Counted from the first letter of the stretch, positions 14,899-22,889 are shown. The stretch: DNA of 34,423 nt from Oscillospiraceae bacterium (GCA_015068125.1 SVLD01000018.1:1-34423); one strand, 5' to 3'. The notes: generated by a model from the sequence alone, not told the origin. Program-made: numbers and translations.

Positions 14899-16653
14899 AT
14901 GGCATTTGACGCGTTTTATATGACCTGCGTGCTGGAGGAAATCCGGGCTTTGCAGGATATGCGGATCGAAAAGATCCACCAGCCCAGCCGGGATACGGTG
15001 CTGCTGCACCTGAAGCACCGGGAAGGCAGAGCCAAGCTGCTTTTTGCAGCCAATCCCACCGCCCCCCGGCTGCACCTGACCACCGCTTCCCCGGAAAATC
15101 CTCCGGAGCCTCCCATGTTCTGTATGCTGCTGCGCAAGCACCTCTCCGGCGCCAGATTGGTAAGCGTTTCTCAGCTTCCCATGGAGCGCTGCGCCATGTT
15201 CACCTTTGACTGCATCGACGAAATGGGCGACCGGGTGCAAAAGCAGCTTGTGGCGGAGCTGATGGGTCGCACCTGCAATCTGTACCTGCTGTCCCCGGAT
15301 GGTCGGATCATCGACTGTCTGCGGCGCATTGGCCTGGACGAAACCACCCGCCGGGCAGCTCTGCCGGGACTGAATTATCAACTCCCCGAACCGGTGACAA
15401 AGCAGAACCCCTCCGCCCTTGTTGCAAAGGATTATGTAAACCTCCTGTCCGCCCCGGGCGCCGATATTCTGGCTGACCGGCTCATGGACAACTTGGGCGG
15501 CTTATCTCCCCTGATCTGCCGGGAGGCAGCGCTTTTTGCCGCCGGGGACTGCGACGCCCGGGTGGAAAACGCGGATATTCCTGCCCTGGCGGAAAAGCTG
15601 AACCTGTTTTTCACCGAGCATCTGCGCCATCCGACGCCCTGCTTCTGCGCCCAGGCCGACGGCACTCCCAAGCAGTTTGCCTTCTGCCCCATCCGGCAGT
15701 ATGGGGACTACCGGCAGGCCGAGGGCTTCTCCGCTTTGCTGGATATGTACTACACCGTCCGTGACCGTCGGGATGCCCTGCGGCAAAAGGGTCAGCACCT
15801 GCGGAAAACCGTCCAAAATCTCTGCGGCCGCATCCGCCGGAAAATGGCCATCCAGGAAAAGGAGCTGGCAGAAACCTTTGACCGGGAACGGCTTCGCCAG
15901 CTGGGGGATATCGTCACCGCCAATATCCACCGCATTCAAAAAGGACAAACCATTTTGGAAGCGGAGGATTTTTACGACGAGGAAATGAAGCTCATTCAGA
16001 TCCCCATTTCCAACATTCTCTCCCCCCAACAAAACGCGGCGAAATTCTACAAGGACTATACCCGGATGAAAAACGCCGAAAAAGAGTTGACCCGGCAGCT
16101 GGAGCTGGGCGAGCAGGAGCTTAGCTACCTCCTCAGCGTGCTGGACGAGCTGAACCGGGCAGACAGCGACCAGGCGCTCGACGAGATTCGCCAGGAGCTG
16201 CAGCAGGGCGGCTATGTAAAGGCCGACGCCGCCAAAAAGCGGATCAAGCAAAGTAAGCTGCCCCCCATGCGGTTCGAATCCACCGACGGTGTTCCCATTT
16301 ATGTAGGACGGAACAACCGCCAAAACGACGAGCTGACTTTTAAGTTAGCGCGGAAGGACGATCTGTGGCTCCATGCCCAGAAAGTCCACGGCAGCCATGT
16401 CATCATCGCCTGCGGCGGCAGACCCGTTCCGGATGACACCGTTACCCAGGCGGCGCAGCTGGCAGCCTACTACGCCGAAGCCACCGGAGGACAGAATGTA
16501 CCTGTGGATGTGACCCCTGTCAAGCAGGTGAAAAAGCCCGCAAACAGCAAGCCCGGCATGGTGATTTACCACACCTATCGCACCGTCATCGTCAATCCCT
16601 ACCCGGATATCGTGGTAGACGAGCTAAACGCAGAGAAGAAAGACGAACTATAA
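14899..16653 (+). CDS. rqcH: RqcH (Rqc2 homologue, NFACT family) ribosome quality control protein
   Basis: 584 residues. It binds obstructed 50S subunits with peptidyl-tRNA and recruits tRNA(Ala) to add C-terminal alanine tails. The NFACT-N domain begins MAFDAFYMTCVLEEI. A long coiled-coil middle (about 290-440) and the NFACT-R (DUF814) domain follow, with DDLWLHAQKVHGSHVII. The key Asp-Arg pair of B. subtilis RqcH (D97-R98) corresponds by position to E96-R97 here, a conservative change. CGGAGG precedes the ATG. A strong terminator closes the unit. Confidence 0.93.
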   Translation: MAFDAFYMTCVLEEIRALQDMRIEKIHQPSRDTVLLHLKHREGRAKLLFAANPTAPRLHLTTASPENPPEPPMFCMLLRKHLSGARLVSVSQLPMERCAMFTFDCIDEMGDRVQKQLVAELMGRTCNLYLLSPDGRIIDCLRRIGLDETTRRAALPGLNYQLPEPVTKQNPSALVAKDYVNLLSAPGADILADRLMDNLGGLSPLICREAALFAAGDCDARVENADIPALAEKLNLFFTEHLRHPTPCFCAQADGTPKQFAFCPIRQYGDYRQAEGFSALLDMYYTVRDRRDALRQKGQHLRKTVQNLCGRIRRKMAIQEKELAETFDRERLRQLGDIVTANIHRIQKGQTILEAEDFYDEEMKLIQIPISNILSPQQNAAKFYKDYTRMKNAEKELTRQLELGEQELSYLLSVLDELNRADSDQALDEIRQELQQGGYVKADAAKKRIKQSKLPPMRFESTDGVPIYVGRNNRQNDELTFKLARKDDLWLHAQKVHGSHVIIACGGRPVPDDTVTQAAQLAAYYAEATGGQNVPVDVTPVKQVKKPANSKPGMVIYHTYRTVIVNPYPDIVVDELNAEKKDEL

Positions 16654-16683
16654 AAAACGCTGGCAATTGCCAGCGTTTTTTAT
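16652..16683 (+). terminator. Intrinsic terminator after rqcH
   Basis: CGCTGGCA/TGCCAGCG stem (16658-16675) flanked by A6 and followed by TTTTTT; it overlaps the stop codon of rqcH. Confidence 0.93.
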
Positions 16684-16721
16684 AGTTCATTTCCGCCACT
16701 GGCGGCAGGTTGCCGCCAACA

Positions 16722-16870
16722 AAGCCTTCTCCTTGAGGAGAAGGTGGCCGAGCAAAGCGAGGTCGGATGTGGTGGCGTCGCAAAGCGACATTTTCGAATA
16801 CACGGCTGCTATCGCAGCCTACACCACATCAGTCAGCTTCGCTGACAGCTTCTCCTCAAGGAGAAGCCTT
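16722..16870. repeat. 149-bp element with near-perfect terminal palindromes
   Basis: The left end AAGCCTTCTCCTTGAGGAG... and the inverted right end (16848-16870) match over 23 bases with two differences. Each end is itself a CTTCTCCT/AGGAGAAG hairpin. The interior holds small palindromes (GTCGCAAAGCGAC, GGCTGCTATCGCAGCC, GTCAGCTTCGCTGAC). It has no coding content, is MITE/REP-like, and lies between rqcH and the lysozyme gene. Confidence 0.75.
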
Positions 16871-16890
16871 GACCGCGCAACTACCGACGG

Positions 16891-17706
16891 TTATGCGCCC
16901 GGGATTTCTCCAAACACAGTCTCGCCAAGACCAAAATCCGTAAACAGCAGGTTGATATCCACATTCCCCCGGATGCCGGGAATGCTGCCGACATCGGTAT
17001 ACTGCCATACATCCACCCGGCAGGGAAACGGCGTTTCCATATCGTACTTTGCCAGCCACCAGGCATATTCCGTCAAGGCTTCCAGCTCCAGCAGTTCCTG
17101 GCTCTGGTAAATATTGAAGTAGATCATGGCCTTATACCCGGCATTCTCCACTGCCCGGCAGAAAGCCAATGTACATTCTGTCAGCGTTTCTCTGTCCACC
17201 TGCCCCGTCCGGGCTTCGTCACTGACATATTCCCAGTCAAAAACCAGGGGGAGATCCAGCTCCGTACCTGCCAAAATTTCCAGGGCATAGGCCGCCTCGG
17301 CCTCTGCCTCCTCTACGCTGATGGCCTGGGAGAAGAAATATGCTCCCACCGGAATACCGGCGGCGCTGGCTCCCTCCAAATTTTTCCGGGCATAGGCATC
17401 CTCTTTCAGGCTTCCGTCCGCATAGCCCCGATAGCCCAGCCGGACAAAGGCGAATTTCACACCGCTTGCCGCCACCTCCGGCCAATCCACATCTCCCTGG
17501 TACGCGGAAACATCGATACCGGGCACAGTTTTTCCGTTGACGCAGTGCAGGAAATTTCCGGCGGACACAAAATCCTCCGGCGCGTAGGGGCTGGAGGGCA
17601 CAGTGGGATCAGGCTCGGTGACAATCGGCGCTTCCGGCACAGGGCTGACCATACAACCCGTCAGCAACACCGCCAACACCAGGCACAAACCAAACCATTT
17701 TTTCAT
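16891..17706 (-). CDS. GH25 family lysozyme-like lipoprotein
   Basis: 271 residues. The signal peptide ends in a lipobox (L15-T-G-C18). A short Pro-rich linker (20-45) leads to a glycosyl hydrolase 25 domain, which cuts the MurNAc-GlcNAc bond of peptidoglycan. Catalytic landmarks are GIDVSAYQGDVDW (D65), VFDWEY with D157 and E159, and WQYTDVGSIPGIRGNVDINL at the end. The start at 17706 has GGAGGG upstream; a longer start at 17781 lies in the promoter region. It should act on the outer face of the membrane as a cell-wall remodelling enzyme. It is divergent from the DUF2156 gene. Confidence 0.92.
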   Translation of the reverse strand: MKKWFGLCLVLAVLLTGCMVSPVPEAPIVTEPDPTVPSSPYAPEDFVSAGNFLHCVNGKTVPGIDVSAYQGDVDWPEVAASGVKFAFVRLGYRGYADGSLKEDAYARKNLEGASAAGIPVGAYFFSQAISVEEAEAEAAYALEILAGTELDLPLVFDWEYVSDEARTGQVDRETLTECTLAFCRAVENAGYKAMIYFNIYQSQELLELEALTEYAWWLAKYDMETPFPCRVDVWQYTDVGSIPGIRGNVDINLLFTDFGLGETVFGEIPGA

Positions 17707-17734
17707 ATTGCGCCCTCCTTTCTCCTTTTTTGTC

Positions 17735-17763
17735 ATTATATCATAAATCCCGTCCCTTGCCAA
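17735..17763 (-). promoter_or_regulatory. Promoter of GH25 lipoprotein gene
   Basis: Minus strand: TTGGCA (17763-17758), a 17-base spacer, TATAAT (17740-17735), with TGA before the -10 box. Its -35 box is 2 bases from the -35 box of the opposite promoter. Confidence 0.85.
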
Positions 17764-17765
17764 GG

Positions 17766-17793
17766 TTGAAAAAAGCGGCAATTGTGGTATACT
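17766..17793 (+). promoter_or_regulatory. Promoter of DUF2156-GNAT unit
   Basis: TTGAAA (17766-17771), a 16-base spacer, TATACT (17788-17793) with an extended TGG. The ATG is at 17817 behind AAGGAAG. Confidence 0.8.
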
Positions 17794-17816
17794 GATTGCA
17801 TAAGGAAGTGAAAACC

Positions 17817-18728
17817 ATGATCGAATTCAAACGACTTTGCCCCGAACACCGGGAGCAGTACCTCCAGCTCCTGTCCCAGGACGAGGAGCGGGGCTGTGAA
17901 TACGCCTTTGCCAATATCAACATCTGGGGACGCCAGCGGTGCGCCTTTCTCCACGACCGCATCATCCTCTTTTCCCAGTATGACCGGGTCAGTCTGTACC
18001 CATTTCCCATCGGCAGCGGCGACCTGAAAGCCGCTCTGGACGCCATTATTGCTGATGCCGCCAAGCGGGGCATCCCCTGCCGCATCGCCTCCATGACCCA
18101 GGCAGAATGTCAGGCAGTGGAAACCTTGTACCCCGGCAAATTCCAGTTCCACACCGATCGGGATCACTACGACTACGTTTACGCCATCAGCGATCTTTCT
18201 CAGCTTGCCGGCAAACGCTACCAAAGCAAGCGAAATTTCGCCAACCGCTTCGCCGCCGCCCACCCGGACTGCCAGGTGCTTCCCATTGACGATACCACCC
18301 AACCTGCAGTGCAAAGCATGCTGGAGCAGTGGTTTGCGGATCGGGAGAAAATCGATCCCGACGGTGATTTCCTCCTGGAAAAGGTTGCCTTAAACCGCGC
18401 CTTTGCCCACCGGGAGGACCTGGGGCTGGAGGGCTTGGCCGTGCTGGTGGACGGCCAGTGCGTTGCCATGACCATGGGCAGTCCCTTGACGCAGAACACC
18501 TTCGATATCCATTTTGAAAAAGCCCTGGATGGCTACGACGGCGCCTACGCCTTTATCAACCGCAGCTTTGCCCGGTACTTGCAGGAAAAATATCCGAATC
18601 TGGAGTTTTTGAACCGGGAGGACGACATGGGCATCTCCGGGCTGCGAAAGGCCAAGATGAGCTACCACCCCCACCACCTTGTGGAAAAACACTGGGCCCG
18701 GCTTTGGGAGGACGAACATGACGATTGA
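17817..18728 (+). CDS. DUF2156 (phosphatidylglycerol lysyltransferase C-terminal-like) protein
   Basis: 303 residues made of two GNAT-like halves as in DUF2156. Features include YAFANINIWG near the N-terminus, DYVYAISDLSQLAGKRYQSKRNF in the middle, FDIHFEKALDGYDGAYAFINRSFA, and the C-terminal FLNREDDMGISGLRKAKMSY, strongly typical of the family. It lacks the transmembrane part of MprF, so it is a soluble protein; the acceptor (lipid, peptide or protein) is unknown. The start is taken at 17817 with AAGGAAG upstream. It overlaps the next gene by 11 bases. Confidence 0.88.
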   Translation: MIEFKRLCPEHREQYLQLLSQDEERGCEYAFANINIWGRQRCAFLHDRIILFSQYDRVSLYPFPIGSGDLKAALDAIIADAAKRGIPCRIASMTQAECQAVETLYPGKFQFHTDRDHYDYVYAISDLSQLAGKRYQSKRNFANRFAAAHPDCQVLPIDDTTQPAVQSMLEQWFADREKIDPDGDFLLEKVALNRAFAHREDLGLEGLAVLVDGQCVAMTMGSPLTQNTFDIHFEKALDGYDGAYAFINRSFARYLQEKYPNLEFLNREDDMGISGLRKAKMSYHPHHLVEKHWARLWEDEHDD

Positions 18729-19467
18729 TTATCCCAAGGCGGAACAAAAAGCCGCCCTGCGGCAGCTGTTTCAGGCAGCTTTCGGCGATTCCGAAACTTT
18801 TCTGGATCGTTTTTTTGCCACCGGCTTCCACCCCCGTCGCTGCCGCTGTATCACCGTTGACGGCCACCTCGCCGCCGCCCTTTATTGGTTCGACTGCGAT
18901 TTTGCCGAGGGCAAAATCGCCTATCTCTACGCCGTGGCCACCGATAAATCCCACCGGGGCAAGGGCCTTTGCAACCGCCTTATGGCAGACACCCACGATT
19001 TGCTGAAGGCCCTGGGCTACGCCGGGGCGATTTTGGTGCCGGGCAGTGAATCTCTGTTCCGATTTTACGCCAAAATGGGCTATGAGACCATCTCCTGCGC
19101 CCGGTCTTTTACCTGCGACGTTGGAGAATCACCGCTGCCCATGCGCCAAATTTCGGCAGCCGAATACGCCTTTCTTCGCCGGCAGCTTCTGCCCCAAAAC
19201 GGGGTGCTTCAGGAGGGGGAAAGCCTCCGGTTTCTGGAAAGCTGCTGGCAGCTTTACGCCGGGGACGGCTGGTGCATGGCCGCCACCACCGACGGCGATA
19301 AACTCTACGCCATGGAGCTTTTGGGCAGTGCCGCCGCACCGGGAATCGTAGCTTCTATGGACTGCAAATCAGGCCACTTCCGTACCCCGGGAGGCGACCC
19401 CTTCGCCATGTATTTCCCCTTGTGCCGGAAGGCTGTTCCCGGCTACTTTGGCCTGGCCTTCGACTGA
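18718..19467 (+). CDS. GNAT family N-acetyltransferase
   Basis: 249 residues. The N-terminal ~140 residues are a GNAT fold with acetyl-CoA loop VATDKSHRGKGLCNRLM and the follow-up FRFYAKMGYE. The C-terminal ~110 residues are an extension with no family I recognise. The ATG at 18718 lies inside the end of the DUF2156 gene. The substrate is unknown. The gene ends 42 bases before an inverted repeat at the purine promoter, which may also terminate it. Confidence 0.87.
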   Translation: MTIDYPKAEQKAALRQLFQAAFGDSETFLDRFFATGFHPRRCRCITVDGHLAAALYWFDCDFAEGKIAYLYAVATDKSHRGKGLCNRLMADTHDLLKALGYAGAILVPGSESLFRFYAKMGYETISCARSFTCDVGESPLPMRQISAAEYAFLRRQLLPQNGVLQEGESLRFLESCWQLYAGDGWCMAATTDGDKLYAMELLGSAAAPGIVASMDCKSGHFRTPGGDPFAMYFPLCRKAVPGYFGLAFD

Positions 19468-19508
19468 TTTTTAGCAAAGTTCACAGCCGGAAGCCCTATA
19501 TATTGTAT

Positions 19509-19541
19509 AGAATCCGTCTTTTCTATGAATTGACGGATTCT
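19509..19541. promoter_or_regulatory. Perfect 10-bp inverted repeat overlapping the pur -35 box
   Basis: AGAATCCGTC (19509-19518) and GACGGATTCT (19532-19541), 13 bases apart. The right arm includes most of the -35 hexamer TTGACG. It could be a repressor site for the purine promoter, or a terminator for the GNAT gene (the following TTATCTTT is only weakly T-rich). Confidence 0.65.
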
Positions 19542-19559
19542 TATCTTTCGTGTTATAAT
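19530..19559 (+). promoter_or_regulatory. Promoter of the purine operon
   Basis: TTGACG (19530-19535), an 18-base spacer, TATAAT (19554-19559) with an extended TGT. Transcription would begin near 19566, leaving about 140 bases of leader. Confidence 0.88.
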
Positions 19560-19578
19560 GAACCGGTAATCGATACTC

Positions 19579-19648
19579 ACCCTTATAACTGACGGATCAG
19601 TGGAGTACCACGTGGAGTAAGGGCGTCGAAATTGCCGACCGTCTGGGC
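19579..19648 (+). promoter_or_regulatory. ZTP (pfl / ZMP-ZTP) riboswitch
   Basis: The leader matches the known ZTP aptamer by eye. It has a P1-type pair CCCTTA (19580-19585) with TAAGGG (19618-19623), CTGACGGA, a GTGG/CCAC hairpin (19600-19613), and the highly conserved 3' domain GCCGACCGTCTGGGC (19634-19648), which I recall from the Fusobacterium ulcerans ZTP riboswitch. ZTP/ZMP accumulates when 10-formyl-THF is short, and such switches turn on purine and folate genes. Here it should control the whole operon starting with purE. Confidence 0.9.
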
Positions 19649-19688
19649 ACACTTAACCGTACTTTACGGGTTGAGTGCGCCCTTTTTT
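19645..19688 (+). terminator. Riboswitch-controlled terminator before purE
   Basis: GGGCACACTTAACCGT (19645-19660) pairs, with some GU pairs, with ACGGGTTGAGTGCGCCC (19666-19682), followed by TTTTTT. Its left arm starts with the GGGC that belongs to the aptamer's conserved 3' domain, so ligand binding and terminator formation exclude each other: an ON switch. Confidence 0.85.
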
Positions 19689-19704
19689 CGTTGGAGGTAA
19701 TGAT

Positions 19705-20187
19705 ATGAAAAAAGTAGCCATCATCATGGGCAGCGACAGCGATCTGCCCGTCGTGCAGAAAGCTGCCGACACCCTGAAGTCCTTCGGCGTACCCTGCGAA
19801 ATGCACGTCTATTCCGCCCACCGCACCCCGGTGCAGGCCCGGGACTTCTCCGTAAATGCCCGCAATAACGGCTTCGGCGTCATCATCGCCGCGGCGGGTA
19901 TGGCTGCACATTTGGCAGGCGCCCTGGCCGCCAATACCACCCTGCCCGTCATCGGTATCCCCATGAAATCCACAACCTTCACCAACGGCATTGATGCCCT
20001 TCTGTCCACTGTGCAGATGCCCTCCGGAATTCCCGTGGCCACTGTTGCGGTAGATGGGGCTGTCAATGCCGCTTTGCTTGCTGTGCAGATCCTGGCGGTC
20101 ACCGATGCTGAACTGGCAGCCAAGCTGGACGCCAAGCGCTTAAGCGACGCGGAAAAAGTCCTCTCCAAGGACGCCGCCTTGCAATAA
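19705..20187 (+). CDS. purE: N5-carboxyaminoimidazole ribonucleotide mutase (class I PurE)
   Basis: 160 residues. It converts N5-CAIR to CAIR in purine synthesis. Signature stretches are IIMGSDSDLPV, HVYSAHRTP (catalytic His region) and AAGMAAHLAGALAA. The length is normal for class I. GGAGG lies before the ATG at 19705, directly downstream of the riboswitch terminator. The partner PurK, which makes N5-CAIR, is not in the window and must be elsewhere, or non-enzymatic carboxylation is used. A palindromic repeat separates it from purC. Confidence 0.96.
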   Translation: MKKVAIIMGSDSDLPVVQKAADTLKSFGVPCEMHVYSAHRTPVQARDFSVNARNNGFGVIIAAAGMAAHLAGALAANTTLPVIGIPMKSTTFTNGIDALLSTVQMPSGIPVATVAVDGAVNAALLAVQILAVTDAELAAKLDAKRLSDAEKVLSKDAALQ

Positions 20188-20221
20188 CAGAAACCTTGCC
20201 TCCCCCAAAGAAGGGAACAAG

Positions 20222-20293
20222 GCGGACGGCCAATGGCCGCCCCTACATCCCACCTACGACAGAGTCCGTAGGGGCGAGCATCGCTCGTCCGCC
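20222..20293. repeat. GC-rich paired-palindrome repeat between purE and purC
   Basis: The left arm GCGGACGGCCAATGGCCGCC and right arm GGGGCGAGCATCGCTCGTCC are each palindromic and together form an inverted pair (CGGACG...CGTCCG; CCCCTAC...GTAGGGG). Close copies lie at 25281-25355 and 31951-32017. The rest of the 189-base gap holds nothing else of note. Confidence 0.75.
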
Positions 20294-20376
20294 AAAAAGC
20301 ATCTCCTCAAGAAGCCTTATTTATCCAACCACAAAACAACCCTTACACACAAACTTTCAGAAAGAGGTAATTAACT

Positions 20377-21066
20377 ATGGAAAATCTGACCCTTCTCTAC
20401 ACCGGCAAAACCAAGAATGTTTACGCCCTGCCCAATGGCAACTGCCTGCTGAAGTTCAAGGACGACTGCACCGGCAAGGACGGCGTGTTTGATCCCGGCG
20501 AAAACGCCGTTGGCCTGACCATCGAGGGCGTGGGTGATGTGAATCTGCGAATGAGCATCTATTTCTTCGAGAAGATCAACGCCGCCGGCATCCGTACCCA
20601 CTATGTGTCTGCCAACCTGGACGATACCACCATGGAAGTCAAGAGTGCCAAGGTCTTCGGCAAGGGTCTGGAAGTCATCTGCCGTTACAAGGCTGTGGGT
20701 TCTTTCTTCCGCCGTTACAGCGACTACTGCACCCTGGGTCAGGATCTGCCTGCCTATGTGGAAACCACCTTCAAAAACGACGAAAAGGGCGATCCCCTGG
20801 TCACCAAGGACGGTCTGGTGGATCTGGGCGTTATGACTGCTCAGCAGTACGACGACCTGAAGGACATGACCCAGAAGATCACCAAAATCGTTGCCGACGA
20901 TCTGAAGGCCAAGGGTCTGGAGCTGTACGACATCAAGTTCGAGTTCGGCTACGACGCCGAGGGCAATGTGATGCTCATCGACGAGATTGCCTCCGGCAAT
21001 ATGCGTGTCTACAAGGACGGCGAGTACATCGACCCCATGACCCTGAACACGCTGTTCTTCGCCTGA
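20377..21066 (+). CDS. purC: Phosphoribosylaminoimidazole-succinocarboxamide synthase
   Basis: 229 residues. SAICAR synthetase joins CAIR and aspartate with ATP. Family features: the nucleotide-binding start [25 protein letters not shown], and the C-terminal [17 protein letters not shown] lies before the ATG. It follows purE after 189 bases filled partly by a repeat, with no internal promoter that I can recognise. Confidence 0.95.
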   Translation: MENLTLLYTGKTKNVYALPNGNCLLKFKDDCTGKDGVFDPGENAVGLTIEGVGDVNLRMSIYFFEKINAAGIRTHYVSANLDDTTMEVKSAKVFGKGLEVICRYKAVGSFFRRYSDYCTLGQDLPAYVETTFKNDEKGDPLVTKDGLVDLGVMTAQQYDDLKDMTQKITKIVADDLKAKGLELYDIKFEFGYDAEGNVMLIDEIASGNMRVYKDGEYIDPMTLNTLFFA

Positions 21067-21086
21067 TACGCCAACAATATGTCATT

Positions 21087-21143
21087 GCGGGCCCGTAGGG
21101 GAGGCGTTTCGCCTCCCGTGGAACGGGAAACCCGTCCCCTGCC
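21087..21143. repeat. GC-rich palindromic repeat between purC and purF
   Basis: GGGGAGGCGTTTCGCCTCCC is a strong hairpin inside a wider inverted pair (GGGCCCGTAGGGG on the left with CGTCCCCTGCC on the right) and a third hairpin ACGGGAAACCCGT. It is related in style, though not in exact sequence, to the repeat at 20222-20293. Confidence 0.65.
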
Positions 21144-21189
21144 AGCCCCCTCGCGATGACCGCATTCTTTTAGCAAAAGGAGATACCCC

Positions 21190-22614
21190 ATGGGCGGATT
21201 TTTTGGAATCGCATCCCGGCAGGACTGCATGATGGATGTGTTTTTCGGAGTGGACTACCACTCCCACCTGGGCGCGCGCCGGGGCGGCATGGCCGCTTAC
21301 GATGCCCAGATCGGACTGCAGCGGAAAATTCACAACATTGAAAATTCCCCTTTCCGAACCAAATTCGAGCATATTTTTAACGAAATGACCGGTACTTCCG
21401 TCATCGGCTGCATTTCTGACACCGACCCCCAGCCCATGCTGATCCGCTCCCGGCTGGGCAGCTACGCTATCTGCACCACCGGCATCGTCAACAATGCCGA
21501 CGCGCTCATTGACCGCTACCTGGAATCCTGCCATGGCCATTTCGATGCCATGACCGGCGGCCGGGTGAATTCCACCGAGCTGGTGGCAGCCCTCATTGAC
21601 CAGAAAGGCAGCTTTGTGGAGGGCATCCGCTTTGCCCAGAGCGCCATCGAAGGCACTGCCAACATCCTCATTTTGAAGGACGACGGCCATATCATCGCCG
21701 CCCGTGACCGGCTGGGCCGAATCCCCGTCCAAATCGGCAAAAACGAGGAGGGCTACTGCGTCAGCTTTGAGGAATTTGCTTTCACCAAGCTGGGCTACGA
21801 TAAGGTTTGCGAGTTAGGACCCGGTGAGATCGTGGAACTGACGCCGGAGACCATGACGCAGCTCTGCCCTCCCGGCGAAGAAATGCGGATGTGCGCCTTC
21901 CTGTGGAGCTACTACGGCTACCCCACCTCCACCTACGAGGGCGTGAATGTGGAAGCCATGCGCTACCGCAACGGCGCCGCCATCGCCGAACGGGACATGG
22001 AGCAGGGACGGAGCATGGATATTGACTATGTGGGCGGCGTTCCCGATTCCGGCACCCCCCACGCCATAGGCTATGCCAACCGCACCGGCAAAGCCTTCGC
22101 CCGGGCATTTATCAAGTATACCCCCACCTGGAACCGCTCCTTTACCCCGGCAAAACAGTCGGACCGGAACAAGATCGCGAAAATGAAGCAGATTCCCGTC
22201 CATGAGCTGATCCAGGATAAAAATCTGCTGTTTGTGGACGATTCTATCGTCCGGGGTACCCAGCTGAAGGAAACGGTGGAATTCCTCTATGAAAACGGCG
22301 CAAAATCCGTCCACATGCGTTCCGCCTGTCCCCCCATTATGTACGGCTGTAAATACCTGAACTTCTCCCGTTCCACCGGCGATATGGAGCTGATCTCCCG
22401 CCGGGTCATTGTAGAGCTGGAGGGTGAGGAAGGTCTGAAGCATATCGACGAATACGCCGACGGCAACACCGCCAGAGGCAAGGCCATGCGCCAGGCTATC
22501 TGCGACAAATTTAAGTTTGCCTCCCTGGGCTTCCAGACCATTGAGGGCGTCGTGGGCGCCATCGGCATCGACAAGTGCAAGCTGTGCACCTACTGCTGGG
22601 ACGGTAAGGAATAA
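21190..22614 (+). CDS. purF: Amidophosphoribosyltransferase-like protein lacking the N-terminal Cys nucleophile
   Basis: 474 residues. The C-terminal PRTase domain has an intact PRPP loop FVDDSIVRGT (348-357). Putative Fe-S cysteines of the Bacillus type are conserved in position (C235, C387, C466, C469). The N-terminus reads MGGFFGIAS where active PurF has MCGIFG, so the Ntn glutaminase nucleophile is a glycine. Other glutaminase landmarks persist (SHLGARRGGMA, IVNNAD). An AAGGAG site fixes this start, and no upstream Met-Cys is available. As I recall, this cysteine-less subfamily occurs widely in Bacteroides and Clostridia. It may use free ammonia, or be a partner of a second PurF. Its place in the operon supports a purine role. 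Confidence 0.88.
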   Translation: MGGFFGIASRQDCMMDVFFGVDYHSHLGARRGGMAAYDAQIGLQRKIHNIENSPFRTKFEHIFNEMTGTSVIGCISDTDPQPMLIRSRLGSYAICTTGIVNNADALIDRYLESCHGHFDAMTGGRVNSTELVAALIDQKGSFVEGIRFAQSAIEGTANILILKDDGHIIAARDRLGRIPVQIGKNEEGYCVSFEEFAFTKLGYDKVCELGPGEIVELTPETMTQLCPPGEEMRMCAFLWSYYGYPTSTYEGVNVEAMRYRNGAAIAERDMEQGRSMDIDYVGGVPDSGTPHAIGYANRTGKAFARAFIKYTPTWNRSFTPAKQSDRNKIAKMKQIPVHELIQDKNLLFVDDSIVRGTQLKETVEFLYENGAKSVHMRSACPPIMYGCKYLNFSRSTGDMELISRRVIVELEGEEGLKHIDEYADGNTARGKAMRQAICDKFKFASLGFQTIEGVVGAIGIDKCKLCTYCWDGKE

Positions 22615-22629
22615 GCACCATTAACACGC

Positions 22630-22842
22630 CTGTGCAGCGCTTCCCCCGGGGGAAGGCTTTTGCGGACGAGCAACACTCGCCCCTGCAACCACGATCGTTA
22701 GAACTCGTAGGGGCGATTCACCAAGCGCCCGCCTGTTGCAGCCGAAGGCTGCCTTGGCTCTCCCTTTGGGGAGCTGGCACAGGCTGGTTATCTACCAGCC
22801 TGTGACTGAGGGGGTTTTCACTCCCTCGAGGGAAGGTATATT
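22630..22842. repeat. Cluster of palindromic repeats between purF and purM
   Basis: The 275-base gap holds a CTTCCCCCGGGGGAAG hairpin, a diverged copy of the GC-rich paired palindrome (about 22662-22734, with GCGGACGAG and CTCGTAGGGGCGA), and a TTGGCTCTCCCTTTGGGGAG...GACTGAGGGGG element (22753-22842). The latter resembles 34221-34331. No gene or clear promoter is seen. Confidence 0.7.
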
Positions 22843-22889
22843 GGCCTGATCATAAATTACATTAAAAACTTCTGATAAGGAGCTTTCTC

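Noticed and set aside
19579..19648. Guanine/adenine-type purine riboswitch
   Set aside because: The conserved purine-riboswitch core is not present; the GCCGACCGTCTGGGC domain fits the ZTP class instead.
21160..21198. Mis-annotated purF start hiding a Met-Cys
   Set aside because: The upstream frame offers no Met-Cys-Gly, and the AAGGAG site fits the ATG at 21190; the FFGI motif follows directly, so Gly truly replaces Cys.
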